Below are positions 25,724-35,045 of a stretch of DNA of 64,000 bases, one piece after another; positions within the stretch are counted from its first letter, which is position 1; every line of letters begins with the position of its first letter. A program made the position numbers and the translations under genes. The stretch comes from Thiodiazotropha sp040791665. GTDB lineage: Bacteria > Pseudomonadota > Gammaproteobacteria > Chromatiales > Chromatiaceae. Where the stretch lies: contig JBFNNX010000016.1 in assembly GCA_040791665.1 (NCBI GenBank), positions 1 through 64,000 of the forward strand. The letters are read 5' to 3'. The notes below the pieces were generated by a model. The model ran no database searches. It worked only from the letters and a program-made list of their open reading frames with translations, and had not been told where the DNA came from.

Positions 25724-26320
25724 GTTAAAGGCCCGGGGTCGGTTGGTTTTTATAACCTGCAAGGATACGGAGTCAAGTCCATCCATTCTATGTCAAGCAA
25801 CCTGCTGATGTGTAGCGCATTTGCATTGAATACACCCTGAATATGGCGTGTCCGCATGATTAGCCTTTGTCTAACCTCATCCACAAGATCGACGAATGTT
25901 GGTATATTTTTAACAATTCATGGATAGCTATCTTCCGCTCAGAAGCTCCCCCCCTGCTGTCCAGTTTGACAATAGTCCGGCAATTGAAGCCTTGTTGAGG
26001 AAGTTTTTTCACAATCCGGCTCGTGCTGGCATGTTCAGAGCTCTCTCAGCTTAACTGAGACTTGAAATAGCCCTACTTTTTTATAGATAATCACGGTTTC
26101 CCTACAACGATTAGATTCTATAGATATATTTGGCCTTATCCCCGCCAAAATCATTTGGGACGGCCCCAGACGGGTGCTCTCCACTTCACGGCCCTTACCC
26201 CGCCGATAGATAGAAATTGCTTACCTCAATGAAGCATAAACCCTGCCAGGTACGTGGTTGCGCATGCCGTTGGTAGCGGAAACCGAGTGGATGATGGACA
26301 GGATTGCACGGAGATAGTGG
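25724..26320. other. Intergenic region with only a doubtful small frame
   Basis: About 600 bases. A 44-codon frame at 25920-26054 looks protein-like (SPAIEALLRKFF) but lacks a ribosome binding site. Nothing else is recognised. GGAG at about 26309 serves the GGDEF gene. Confidence 0.35.
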
Positions 26321-28132
26321 ATGAGAAAACGGACACGCGTTCTCAAACGGTCGAAAGGGCGGTTAAGTAAGGGGCGGCCCCAGACCAGGGGAAAATCTAG
26401 AGCATGGCAGCCGGGCACGGGTTTGGCTGAACGCATTGTCTCCTCCTTCAAGGACGGAATCCTTGTTACTGACCTTAATTTGAATATCGTGGAGGTCAAC
26501 GATGCCTTCACCAGGGTAACGGGATATAAAAGAGATGAAACCCTGGGTCAGACGCCTCGAATTCTCTCTTCGGGACGGCATGGTAGAGATTTCTACCGCC
26601 AGATGTGGAACGACTTGAAAAAAAAAGGTCATTGGCAGGGGATCATCTGGAACCGAAGAAAAAATGGTGAGATCTACCCCGAGTGTCTCTCGATCGAAAT
26701 CATTACCGACCAACATGGTGAACCGAGCCACTATCTAGGGATCTTTTCCGACGTAAGCCACCAGGAAGCGATCAAGAATCAGATTCACCATATGGCTTAC
26801 TACGATAACCTGACAGGCCTGCCTAACCGGGAACTCTTCTCAGATCGACTCGAAATGAGCATCTCCCTGGCAAAAAGGGAGAAACGGACGGTTGCGCTCT
26901 TTTTTCTCGACCTGGACCATTTCAAGGATATCAACGATACACTTGGCCATACCATTGGCGATCAACTATTGAGTGCCGTAGCCCGCCGCTTAACAGATAC
27001 GCTTCGTGAATCGGATACTATCGCCCGTTTTGGCGGTGACGAGTTCACTGTCATTCTTTCAAAAATCTCGAGCAAAAGAGAGGCTGAGAAGGTAGCCAAC
27101 AAAATTATCACAGCATTCAAAACGCCCTTCAGGATAGACAATCACGATATCAGCATCAGAACCAGCACCGGGATCTGTCTGTTTCCCGAACATGGAGAGA
27201 ATTGCGAGAGTATGATCAGGCATGCAGACACGGCAATGTACCAGGCAAAAGAAAAAGGCAAAAGCTGTTATGCGTTCTATACATCTGAGATGGGCACACT
27301 ACAAAATAACCGCGTTTATCTGCGGAATGAGCTTCGCAGGGCGCTAAGTGAGCAAACCGTAAGCTTGGCGTTTCAGCCGCAAATAGACCTGAATAACAAC
27401 CATATCAATGCCATCGAAGTATCGCCTCGCTGGCACCACCATAGTATGGGTGTCATACCTGCAATCCAGTTCATACCCATAGCAGAAGAGAGTGGCTTGA
27501 TTCATGAGCTTGGCGACTGGATTCTCAACTCTGCATGTAGCCAGTTGGCTAATTGGCGCAATAAGTTTGATGTCGATCTGCGTATTGCCTTGAAGATTTC
27601 AGTCATCCAGCTTTCATCAGGCAAGCTTGACAAAAAAATTCAAAGTGCACTGACTTTTTACAATTTACCCAAATCCTCGCTTGAATTGGAAATCACTGGC
27701 AGTGTGCTTATGACAACAAAACAGGAAGTACTTAAATCACTGTCCAGAATCAGACAACTTGGCATACCGCTTTCTATCGATGATATCGGCGCCGGCTACT
27801 CTTCATTCAATCATATCAAGCGTTATTCCATCGATAAGTTGAAAATTGACCGCTCCTATATCGGCAAGTCCAGCGAACACGATTGGCAGCTCGTCAGAAC
27901 CATCATCAACATGGGACACAACCTCTCACTTCGCGTGATCGCGGAAGGCATAGAAACTGCCGAGCAACTGGAGTATTTAAAAACGTTCGGGTGCGATCTA
28001 GCACAAGGCAGTTACATCAGCAATCCATTGAACATGCACGAGCTGGAGAAACTGCTGGCCAAGCATCCTCCAGGACAGACGCCATTTATCCGCGCGGGCA
28101 ATGAAGAGATCGAATCAACCTACAACATCTAG
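26321..28132 (+). CDS. PAS-GGDEF-EAL protein with decayed EAL domain
   Basis: A 603-residue cytoplasmic c-di-GMP protein. After a basic N-terminus come a PAS domain (about 35-148), a GGDEF domain with intact RFGGDEF (238-242) and an intact inhibitory site RESD (229-232), and an EAL-type domain (about 335-585). The EAL domain has lost key residues: EAL itself reads E366-V-S, the metal-binding Asn is K425 (LKISVIQL), and the metal-binding Glu of E-x-T-E is G460 (ELEITGS); the DD pair D487-D488 remains. It is therefore expected to make c-di-GMP but not to degrade it, with the EAL part perhaps regulatory. The signal bound by the PAS domain is unknown. Confidence 0.9.
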   Translation: MRKRTRVLKRSKGRLSKGRPQTRGKSRAWQPGTGLAERIVSSFKDGILVTDLNLNIVEVNDAFTRVTGYKRDETLGQTPRILSSGRHGRDFYRQMWNDLKKKGHWQGIIWNRRKNGEIYPECLSIEIITDQHGEPSHYLGIFSDVSHQEAIKNQIHHMAYYDNLTGLPNRELFSDRLEMSISLAKREKRTVALFFLDLDHFKDINDTLGHTIGDQLLSAVARRLTDTLRESDTIARFGGDEFTVILSKISSKREAEKVANKIITAFKTPFRIDNHDISIRTSTGICLFPEHGENCESMIRHADTAMYQAKEKGKSCYAFYTSEMGTLQNNRVYLRNELRRALSEQTVSLAFQPQIDLNNNHINAIEVSPRWHHHSMGVIPAIQFIPIAEESGLIHELGDWILNSACSQLANWRNKFDVDLRIALKISVIQLSSGKLDKKIQSALTFYNLPKSSLELEITGSVLMTTKQEVLKSLSRIRQLGIPLSIDDIGAGYSSFNHIKRYSIDKLKIDRSYIGKSSEHDWQLVRTIINMGHNLSLRVIAEGIETAEQLEYLKTFGCDLAQGSYISNPLNMHELEKLLAKHPPGQTPFIRAGNEEIESTYNI

Positions 28133-28335
28133 TTTTTGTGGAGACGACTGGTATGTGTGCGATACCTGCCTTGAATGTCAAGCTACAGATTATTAAAGGG
28201 GATTTAAAGTGTGAACAATCTGAAAATCATGCCGGTAACTGACAGACGTCATGGTCATTTTTTCACTACTGATATTAGATTCATTTATCAAAGGAGCCAG
28301 ACTTTATCGAGATACCCGATCCGGTCTGTATTAGA

Positions 28336-28926
28336 ATGGATAATAAGGCGAAATTGCTGATAGTCGACAATACTCAATCATCTTCTGATGCTATGGCTGT
28401 TATCCTGAATGCATTTGGCTACAGGATAGTCACTGCAGATGATACTCAAATTGCATCTAAACTGAATATCCACGAAAAACCCGATCTGGTCATTTTAGAT
28501 ATCCGAATACCCGAACAATCGCTCATTGAAATGACGCAGGAGTTATCGGATTCGGGATCAGCTTATATATTTCTTGTGCAACATTTCGATGATATCAAGT
28601 CAACCCTAGATGATCGACAGGGATCACTGGGATTCCTAGTGAATAGTGAGGATCACACCATTCTGCTTTCCGGCATCGAATCAGCATTGACATGCGCCAG
28701 ACAGATCAGATATTTGCAAGACGAGGAGCAACGCTACAGCAGGTCGCTGAAGATAGAAAAGGTGATCAGTATCGTAGTTGGCATCTTAATGGAACGCTTC
28801 AACCTAAATCGTGATGGCGCATATGAGCTGTTACGCAGTAAAGCACGATCGGAGCGTCGAAGAGTGATCGAACTTGCCCAGGAAATGCTCGATGCTCACA
28901 ATACATTCAATCAATTAGGTCAGTAG
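28336..28926 (+). CDS. Response regulator with ANTAR RNA-binding domain
   Basis: A 196-residue protein: receiver domain (about 1-125, acidic residues in LLIVDN and phospho-acceptor in LVILDIRIPE) then an ANTAR domain (about 140-190; VISIVVGILMERFNLNRDGAYELLRSKARSE is typical, including the conserved Ala-Arg-x-x pattern). ANTAR proteins act as antiterminators by binding paired hairpins in nascent RNA. The first acidic pair is reduced to a single Asp (VDN), so phosphorylation is uncertain. No cognate kinase is adjacent. A two-hairpin target was not found in neighbouring leaders. Confidence 0.85.
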   Translation: MDNKAKLLIVDNTQSSSDAMAVILNAFGYRIVTADDTQIASKLNIHEKPDLVILDIRIPEQSLIEMTQELSDSGSAYIFLVQHFDDIKSTLDDRQGSLGFLVNSEDHTILLSGIESALTCARQIRYLQDEEQRYSRSLKIEKVISIVVGILMERFNLNRDGAYELLRSKARSERRRVIELAQEMLDAHNTFNQLGQ

Positions 28927-29548
28927 CTCAATTTACAACTTTTTATGTTTCGGTCATCTCAGTTCGTTTGAGTCCGTATAGCGTGCAGCTTGATCACCGA
29001 TGCAATCCGGGGCTACAGGATATTCGACTGCCGCCGTGATGAAGAGAAACCGTTATTGATACTGGCACTTAGCCTGTTAACACTAATCCAATCGGCTCTG
29101 TTGCGCCTGAAAACCGGACATTGGAAGTGAGTATCTACTTCCACCATCCGACCTCCCACGACGCGCCTAATTCGCTATTACCGAACAGCGGGGCTCTGCG
29201 AAATCGACGAATAGACAGCATCCTGGAACAGTATCGATATTTCGGCCATCCCGGAGCAGCGTTTGGCACAATATCCTCAATCGTCGTATTGATATCGACT
29301 TCGACAAGCGCTACCCGCTCACCCTGAGATGGGCAGCTTTTGTGATGACTATCACAGTACTAAAGTCACGCAGTTACTGGAATTCAACCGCCCCGAACAG
29401 TCCACTGAGCATAATATATCGTCGAAGAGATGAAGAATTAACATTCCTATACGGCTTTTTCCAGCGATATGGCCTTTTCAAGCATTGGCGCTATGACGTA
29501 GACTCGGAGATTGACAGAGTGATGGAACATTCGTGGAAATCAGGCGAA
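28927..29548. other. Intergenic region holding a dispersed repeat copy
   Basis: About 620 bases. At 29069-29115 it has a copy of the repeat family described at 49670-49697, including the downstream stretch GCTCTG...TGC.CCTGAAAA. The remaining sequence, including a plus frame at 29121-29327 and the open upstream part of the ATPase frame, has no clear gene signals. Confidence 0.5.
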
Positions 29549-31900
29549 ATGTACGAGTCATATTTTGGATTCAAGGATACGCCCTTCAGACTGAGCGCTG
29601 ATGAGACGTTTCGCTATGCCCACAAAAACTATCTGCGGGCCTCTGCGTATCTTGCCTACGCCTTGGAACAAGGTGAAGGGTTCGTCATGATAACCGGCCA
29701 ACCCGGCTCAGGTAAGACGACATTGATCAGGGATGTCATCTCGGAACTCGATGTAACCAGATACCATACCCTCAACCTCGTAACCAGCCAGCTGCAAGCA
29801 GAGGAACTCTTGAGAAAGGTGGCGCTTGAATATGGATTTCCCGCTGAGAGCTACAATAAGGCAACCCTGCTGACCAATATACACAAGCACCTTTCGGCGT
29901 TGCATGAAAAGGGAAAACAGTCGATCCTATTCCTCGATGAAGCACAGAATCTCTCCCTGAACGGATTGGAGGAACTGCGCTTACTATCCAATCTGCAACA
30001 GGGAAGAGACTCCTTGTTGCAAGTCGTTCTGGCCGGCCACGAAGACTTGCGTCAGCGCTTGCTGAATCCGGATATGGAGCACATCCAACAAAGACTGATT
30101 GCCATCTGCCAGATCGAATCTCTGCCTATGGCACAGACTCGTGAGTACATTACCCATCGACTGGAGCATGTAGGCTGGCAGACAGACCCTCAGATAGAGG
30201 ATGAGGTTTTTCAACTTATTCACATGGCTTCTCAGGGTGTACCCAGAAACATCAACCATTTGATGAGCCACCTGTTGCTGTTAGCCTATCTCGAGGAGAA
30301 ACACAACCTGACCGATGAAGACGCATTGACCGTCATTGAAGAACTGGTCGATCAGCAGCGCATTAGCTTGGCCGGCGAGGAGCGTTTCGAAAGTTTTGTC
30401 AGCAAATATCGTGCGGAAAAACAGCAGCTGACGAGACACCATGCAGTGGCCAGCCAGTCGGTGATTTCTCTGCCGCCGCAAGGGCGCGATCCCCGGCACA
30501 TTGACCAGCAACATAGCCTGACTTCAACCAATCGAACCACCGGCAAGAGCCTCACACCGGCAAACGATAAAATTGCTCCTGAAAGTGACACGCAACCTAA
30601 GGATCCGGAATCCGACATTCAGGATAAGGGACCGGGACCCGAGCCGACACTCCCCAGTGCCGATGAAATCTGGAACGGAGCCATTGAGTCCTCGGATATG
30701 GATACCCTCTTTCCCTACAACCGGCAACCGGAATCGACCGTTTCCGCTGAACCGTCAAATTTGCAATCGACCACTCAGCCTGTTGGCGGGGAGGTATTAA
30801 AGGATAGTGAACACCGCTGGGGAGGAGTCTGGTTTATGTCCAGCGGTAACACGATTCAGCCCAGCGCTAACCATCACCAGGGAGCATCATCGATAACTGA
30901 AACCACGCTGCCGACAGGACCGACTTCCAAGACGAACCATAACATCGCCGTCGATGAAAACCTGAGCATTCCATCAGTCTGGGTTGAAGAATGTCCGGAA
31001 ATCGTTGCAGCTGACAATGACGACTCCATACCCCACCTAAAGATAGCGAACGGATCTAAAAACCTCAAACGATCCATCGCGCATGTAATCGCACTGGTCT
31101 CCATCGGTCTAATGGCAATGCTTGCAGTACGAATGTATCCCGTTCATTTCGACCATTATGTTAATGAAACTGAAACGCAAGTGTTCGACTTGGCTGGCAG
31201 ATCACAGGAATTCGTACCTCCTTTAGTACCCGGGACAGCACAAGACAGAGAACCCTCCAATATTTCACACTTGAACGGCAACGAGATGAAAGAGATAGAG
31301 GCTCCGTCATATCTATCTGATCAGCAACGGACTGTCATTCACGCAACCGAAATTGAGCATGATCAGGACGTAGATCTCTTCAAGGATTTATCGGCAGATC
31401 TCGATCAGAATAAACCTGAAGAGAGTGCGCCAGCTACGCTGGCGACGAAAATAACCGATGTTGCGGAAGCCAAGATAGAAGTTAATGTAACACCGGTATC
31501 CAATGCTGTTCCGCTCAAGGCGGGTGACCCGGATATCAGCTCGTTTCATAATATTGAGTTGGCCACCCGCTATTATGTCTATTTCGATTTCAATAAATCT
31601 GACATACCCTCTACCTATGAACCACTGTTGAAATCCATCCGCAACAAAATGTTGCTTGAAGAGAACAATTATTTAAAGATTACCGGATATGCCGATTCCC
31701 AAGGAAATGGCAACTATAATTATCGCCTGTCAATGAAGCGCGCTGAAGAGGTAAGACAATATTTCTCCGTTCGTGGTATTGCCGATGGCCGGCTACAGGT
31801 AGCTGCAGTCGGCCAGGTCGGAAGAGTCGGTACAGGGTTGGAAAGTATCGACGACAGGCAAAAGATTAGGCGGGTTGAACTAATCCTTTTTCCTAAATAG
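29549..31900 (+). CDS. ExeA/GspA-type AAA ATPase fused to OmpA-like domain
   Basis: About 783 residues. The N-terminal AAA domain starts with YESYFGFKDTPFRLSADETF, the opening of ExeA/GspA and XrtA-associated ATPases, with Walker A GQPGSGKTT and Walker B SILFLDEAQNL. A long low-complexity cytoplasmic linker follows, then one transmembrane helix (about 510-530, HVIALVSIGLMAMLAVRM), a periplasmic acidic linker, and a C-terminal OmpA-like domain (about 670-780; TGYADSQGNGNYNYRLSMKRAEEV) that should bind peptidoglycan. ExeA proteins usually end in a different peptidoglycan-binding domain, so this fusion is an analogue. ATG 29549 with AGG upstream is preferred; the frame is open to 29342. A role in placing an envelope machine through the wall is inferred. 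Confidence 0.85.
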   Translation: MYESYFGFKDTPFRLSADETFRYAHKNYLRASAYLAYALEQGEGFVMITGQPGSGKTTLIRDVISELDVTRYHTLNLVTSQLQAEELLRKVALEYGFPAESYNKATLLTNIHKHLSALHEKGKQSILFLDEAQNLSLNGLEELRLLSNLQQGRDSLLQVVLAGHEDLRQRLLNPDMEHIQQRLIAICQIESLPMAQTREYITHRLEHVGWQTDPQIEDEVFQLIHMASQGVPRNINHLMSHLLLLAYLEEKHNLTDEDALTVIEELVDQQRISLAGEERFESFVSKYRAEKQQLTRHHAVASQSVISLPPQGRDPRHIDQQHSLTSTNRTTGKSLTPANDKIAPESDTQPKDPESDIQDKGPGPEPTLPSADEIWNGAIESSDMDTLFPYNRQPESTVSAEPSNLQSTTQPVGGEVLKDSEHRWGGVWFMSSGNTIQPSANHHQGASSITETTLPTGPTSKTNHNIAVDENLSIPSVWVEECPEIVAADNDDSIPHLKIANGSKNLKRSIAHVIALVSIGLMAMLAVRMYPVHFDHYVNETETQVFDLAGRSQEFVPPLVPGTAQDREPSNISHLNGNEMKEIEAPSYLSDQQRTVIHATEIEHDQDVDLFKDLSADLDQNKPEESAPATLATKITDVAEAKIEVNVTPVSNAVPLKAGDPDISSFHNIELATRYYVYFDFNKSDIPSTYEPLLKSIRNKMLLEENNYLKITGYADSQGNGNYNYRLSMKRAEEVRQYFSVRGIADGRLQVAAVGQVGRVGTGLESIDDRQKIRRVELILFPK

Positions 31901-31974
31901 CCACAATTCTGTGGTTGTGAGAATTCGAAAACAAGGGGCTGGACCGAACAGAACCGTACTCATGTATCGAGCTG

Positions 31975-32949
31975 CTATCGCTTGATTTTCCGCAGTGTCC
32001 TCTCTGTCCAGAAGCTGTTTTTTCGATCACTGTTTATATCAACCACCTTACGCGGTATTACAGCCAGGCTCTCCTGACCGGTCCTTAGATCGATACCGTA
32101 CCAATATTTCCAGAACAGCGCTCTCGGATCGCCTTCGCCTTCCGTATTGACCAGCCCCCAGTCCCGGTCAATGATTTTGATGAGTCTACCATTTTTATAA
32201 TACAGGGTCCGGTAATCGGCAAAACTTGTGGTATCTACATAGCTGATGCGATAGTCATACCACCAATCCTTGTATTTTGTGGTACTCTTCAGGCCGTATA
32301 CATCCCTACCCAATTGGCGGCAGCTGCGTTCAGGCACACGCCCTGTATAGCGAAATACCTTTCCCTCCAGTTCGTCCATCATACCAAGACAGGTACGCAT
32401 CTTTTTCTTCCCCATCAGCTCGTGAGTTTCATCATCGGGCTTACGCAGCGTGACATCGCCGAAGGAGAAGACACTGCCTCCCCAGGCGTCCTCCTGGCGT
32501 GGCTGGGCAAAACGTCTGATCTTGCGTAATCTGGGAAGCCATACCATGTAGTCCTTGCTCTTGGCATTATCCTTGTACTCGGTAACCAGCATACCGGTAC
32601 CGCGCAGATTACCGGAATGGAATATCGCCAGATCGCGGGAACGGATGGCATCATGCTCATCATAATTATTATTCAGATGGCACTCCACTGCCGTCGTTAT
32701 CGGACTGCCGTTTTCCGACTTGTTGACCAGTACGCTGAGGGTACTGCCGCGTCGTTTGATGGAGAAGTTGGCAAAGGCATAGAAATGGTTGGCGAAATAG
32801 ACCTGTTTGGCCACATCAATCGCGTCCAGCCCCACATCGGGTGACGGATACGCTAGGGTTCGCTCCACACCAGCCTGGGACTCGAGGGAGCTGCAAAGAG
32901 ACAAACATAAATAAACACTGTTTTTCAAAAAGAGATCGATCCTTTTCAT
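31975..32949 (-). CDS. LolA-like outer membrane lipoprotein-sorting protein
   Basis: A 324-residue exported protein with a signal peptide (MKRIDLFLKNSVYLCLSLCSSLESQA). The mature part matches the family of LolA-fold 'outer membrane lipoprotein-sorting' proteins encoded beside RND/MMPL-type exporters: LVTEYKDNAKSKDYMVWLPRLRKIRRFAQPRQEDAWGGSVFSFGD is characteristic. Such proteins are thought to carry lipids or lipoproteins through the periplasm. No exporter gene is adjacent; the neighbour at 32997-33377, 47 bases upstream, encodes a small exported protein and may be co-transcribed. Confidence 0.8.
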   Translation of the reverse strand: MKRIDLFLKNSVYLCLSLCSSLESQAGVERTLAYPSPDVGLDAIDVAKQVYFANHFYAFANFSIKRRGSTLSVLVNKSENGSPITTAVECHLNNNYDEHDAIRSRDLAIFHSGNLRGTGMLVTEYKDNAKSKDYMVWLPRLRKIRRFAQPRQEDAWGGSVFSFGDVTLRKPDDETHELMGKKKMRTCLGMMDELEGKVFRYTGRVPERSCRQLGRDVYGLKSTTKYKDWWYDYRISYVDTTSFADYRTLYYKNGRLIKIIDRDWGLVNTEGEGDPRALFWKYWYGIDLRTGQESLAVIPRKVVDINSDRKNSFWTERTLRKIKR

Positions 32950-32996
32950 ACTCCTGTCCTCTAACTCATGCAGTACTGTTCATGTCAAGCCGACAT

Positions 32997-33377
32997 TTAG
33001 TCCTTCAAATCGCGAGTGTATTTGAAAATATCCTGTTTGATGCGATCGAGGTCACCCGTAGCCAAATAGTCCCTGTGTAATCGTTGTTTGTATCCGTCGG
33101 GTAGCTTTTTATAGAAGATAAAACTACCGGGCGATTTATCGTGTAAATATGTTGAAAAACCATCCAGATCCATCAATTGTATGGATCGGCTATCAGCATT
33201 GCCCAACCAGTTTGAATTGACAGGAGGATGAAACTCATTGGTTGTGAACTCTTCAACATCAGCCTCAACGGCTTCTATGTAACCGGGATCGATGGCGAAA
33301 ACCGTGCCTGACCGGCAAATACCGAACAGTAGACAGCAATATAGTGCGATATGCATCCTAGTCGATACGGACAACAT
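32997..33377 (-). CDS. Small exported protein, unknown
   Basis: A 126-residue protein with a signal peptide (RMHIALYCCLLFGICRSGTVFA). The mature part of about 97 residues has no cysteine and no recognised domain; it contains a basic C-terminal half (KKLPDGYKQRLHRDYLATGDLDRIKQDIFKYTRDLKD). It precedes the LolA-like gene on the same strand, so it may work with it. Met8 is an alternative start. Confidence 0.65.
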   Translation of the reverse strand: MLSVSTRMHIALYCCLLFGICRSGTVFAIDPGYIEAVEADVEEFTTNEFHPPVNSNWLGNADSRSIQLMDLDGFSTYLHDKSPGSFIFYKKLPDGYKQRLHRDYLATGDLDRIKQDIFKYTRDLKD

Positions 33378-33631
33378 TAATGAACTCCTTTAAGGTGATC
33401 ACTGTTTTTTAATTGCATGAGATTCCAAATCGAAACTTTCCAACAACAGCCATACTCCAGTACATTTACCGCAATATAAGCAAGAACAAATTAAAACGTT
33501 AACAAATTTTTCATTTTGCAACCATTCACATAAATTGTCGACAATAGTGACAACGTTGTATTACTGATCAGGCATACCATGTTATAAGGAGAGACGGAAT
33601 GTTATAGCAGGCGCTTACAAGGGTTCTTATA

Positions 33632-34618
33632 ATGTTCGAACAGTTGACTCTTATCTTGCAGTCTTCATCAAAGATTACTGTTGACCCGGAATATCGGCGA
33701 ACAAAATTGAGTCCACTCAAGTATGGTCCGGTATTGGGACGCAGCCTCTATTTTGCCATGGCACTCCTCAACAGCAAAGATATTATTCGCATGGATCGAA
33801 ATACACTATCTCGATTCAGGAGCCTGACTCAGGCTCATCCCGAGGCCATTCCCAGCATCCTATGGCCCTATCAATGTATGAGTTGGGATACATCGGACCG
33901 CGTCAATTATCTCTACAACCATTTTTCAACTCTACCTTTACTGAGATATCAAATCGATCATCTGGCAAATCATCGGTGCACCTTAGTAGATGCGGAAACT
34001 CTCTATCCCAGGCTCCGAGTTGTGATCGATAAGAACGACCTGTTTATGAGAGAGGGTATGATTACACTCAATCTATTTGCCGGCCATGAACGGGTCTTCA
34101 CTGTAGCGTTTTCGCTATTTAAGGATAAGACCGATCAAATCTGCGCCATTGCAGGAGCGATTCAAGGGCGAAGAATGAATAATATCACCGATCTCTATCG
34201 CGACATGACTAGAAAAACCTATGGTATTCGGCCGCGGGACCTGATGATCGAGACTTTTCAGATTCTGTGCAAGCTGTTGGGCGTAAAAAAAATATATGCC
34301 GTCACAGAATCACATAGGCAACATAAACACCGTTTTTACCGCTTGAAAAACAAACAGACCCAACCGAGTCTCGACTATGACGAGGTCTGGTCGGACCGCA
34401 GCGGCATCCGCTGCAACGATGCTTTTTTTGAATTGCCCTTAGTTCCTGCAAGAAAACCGCTAACACATATCATCTCAAGGAAAAGATCCATGTACCGGAA
34501 CCGCTATGCCTTGTTGGAGAGGCTTGAACGGGAGATTGAACAGGGCCTTGCAGCTCTTGGATCGTTGGCAGCAAATAGTCACGATTATTGTAAATCCGGC
34601 ATTCAGTTTGACGGTTAA
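33632..34618 (+). CDS. VirK/YbjX-family protein (DUF535)
   Basis: A 328-residue cytoplasmic protein of the VirK/YbjX family. Recognisable segments are RVNYLYNHFSTL, GMITLNLF, AIAGAIQGRR and MTRKTYGIRPRDLMIETFQILC. Family members are linked to virulence-protein expression or envelope stress in enterobacteria, but their biochemical role is unknown. AAGGG lies about nine bases before the ATG. It stands alone, divergent from the LolA-like pair. Confidence 0.8.
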   Translation: MFEQLTLILQSSSKITVDPEYRRTKLSPLKYGPVLGRSLYFAMALLNSKDIIRMDRNTLSRFRSLTQAHPEAIPSILWPYQCMSWDTSDRVNYLYNHFSTLPLLRYQIDHLANHRCTLVDAETLYPRLRVVIDKNDLFMREGMITLNLFAGHERVFTVAFSLFKDKTDQICAIAGAIQGRRMNNITDLYRDMTRKTYGIRPRDLMIETFQILCKLLGVKKIYAVTESHRQHKHRFYRLKNKQTQPSLDYDEVWSDRSGIRCNDAFFELPLVPARKPLTHIISRKRSMYRNRYALLERLEREIEQGLAALGSLAANSHDYCKSGIQFDG

Positions 34619-35045
34619 GCAGTAAAGATGGAAGAGATGGCTGCTATGGCTGCCACAGGCATATAATTGAACATTGTTATATAGCCTGGCCCGTTGCTAC
34701 GAAAGCTGCAATTTTCAGTTGATACGCATAGGCTGTTTAGCAGGGGACCCCCCCCGATATAAAGACATGTTCAATTGCGGAATCTGATGGCGTGGCTGAA
34801 GCTCATCAGTTACTCCGCTCAGACTCGATTGTCAACCACAGTGGTAATATTACCGTTTTCACAATCCCGCACTTGATAGGAATATGATTCCTGCTAATAG
34901 TTTACCAGTGGATGCAGTTTTATTTTGTATGGATTTAGGAATGAATAAGGATGTTGGCGCTGCTACCGGGATGACACCCTCATCGGTTCAATGGAGTAGT
35001 ACCTGGCCTTTGTAGATTCCTACCAATCACCAAGGAGAGACCGGT
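34619..35045. other. Intergenic region, nothing recognised
   Basis: About 430 bases with an eight-C run near 34748. No gene, repeat or riboswitch pattern was recognised. AAGGAGAG at 35034 serves the next gene. Confidence 0.4.

Noticed and set aside
25920..26054. 44-codon frame with protein-like sequence
   Set aside because: No ribosome binding site or promoter; too short to support without conservation data.
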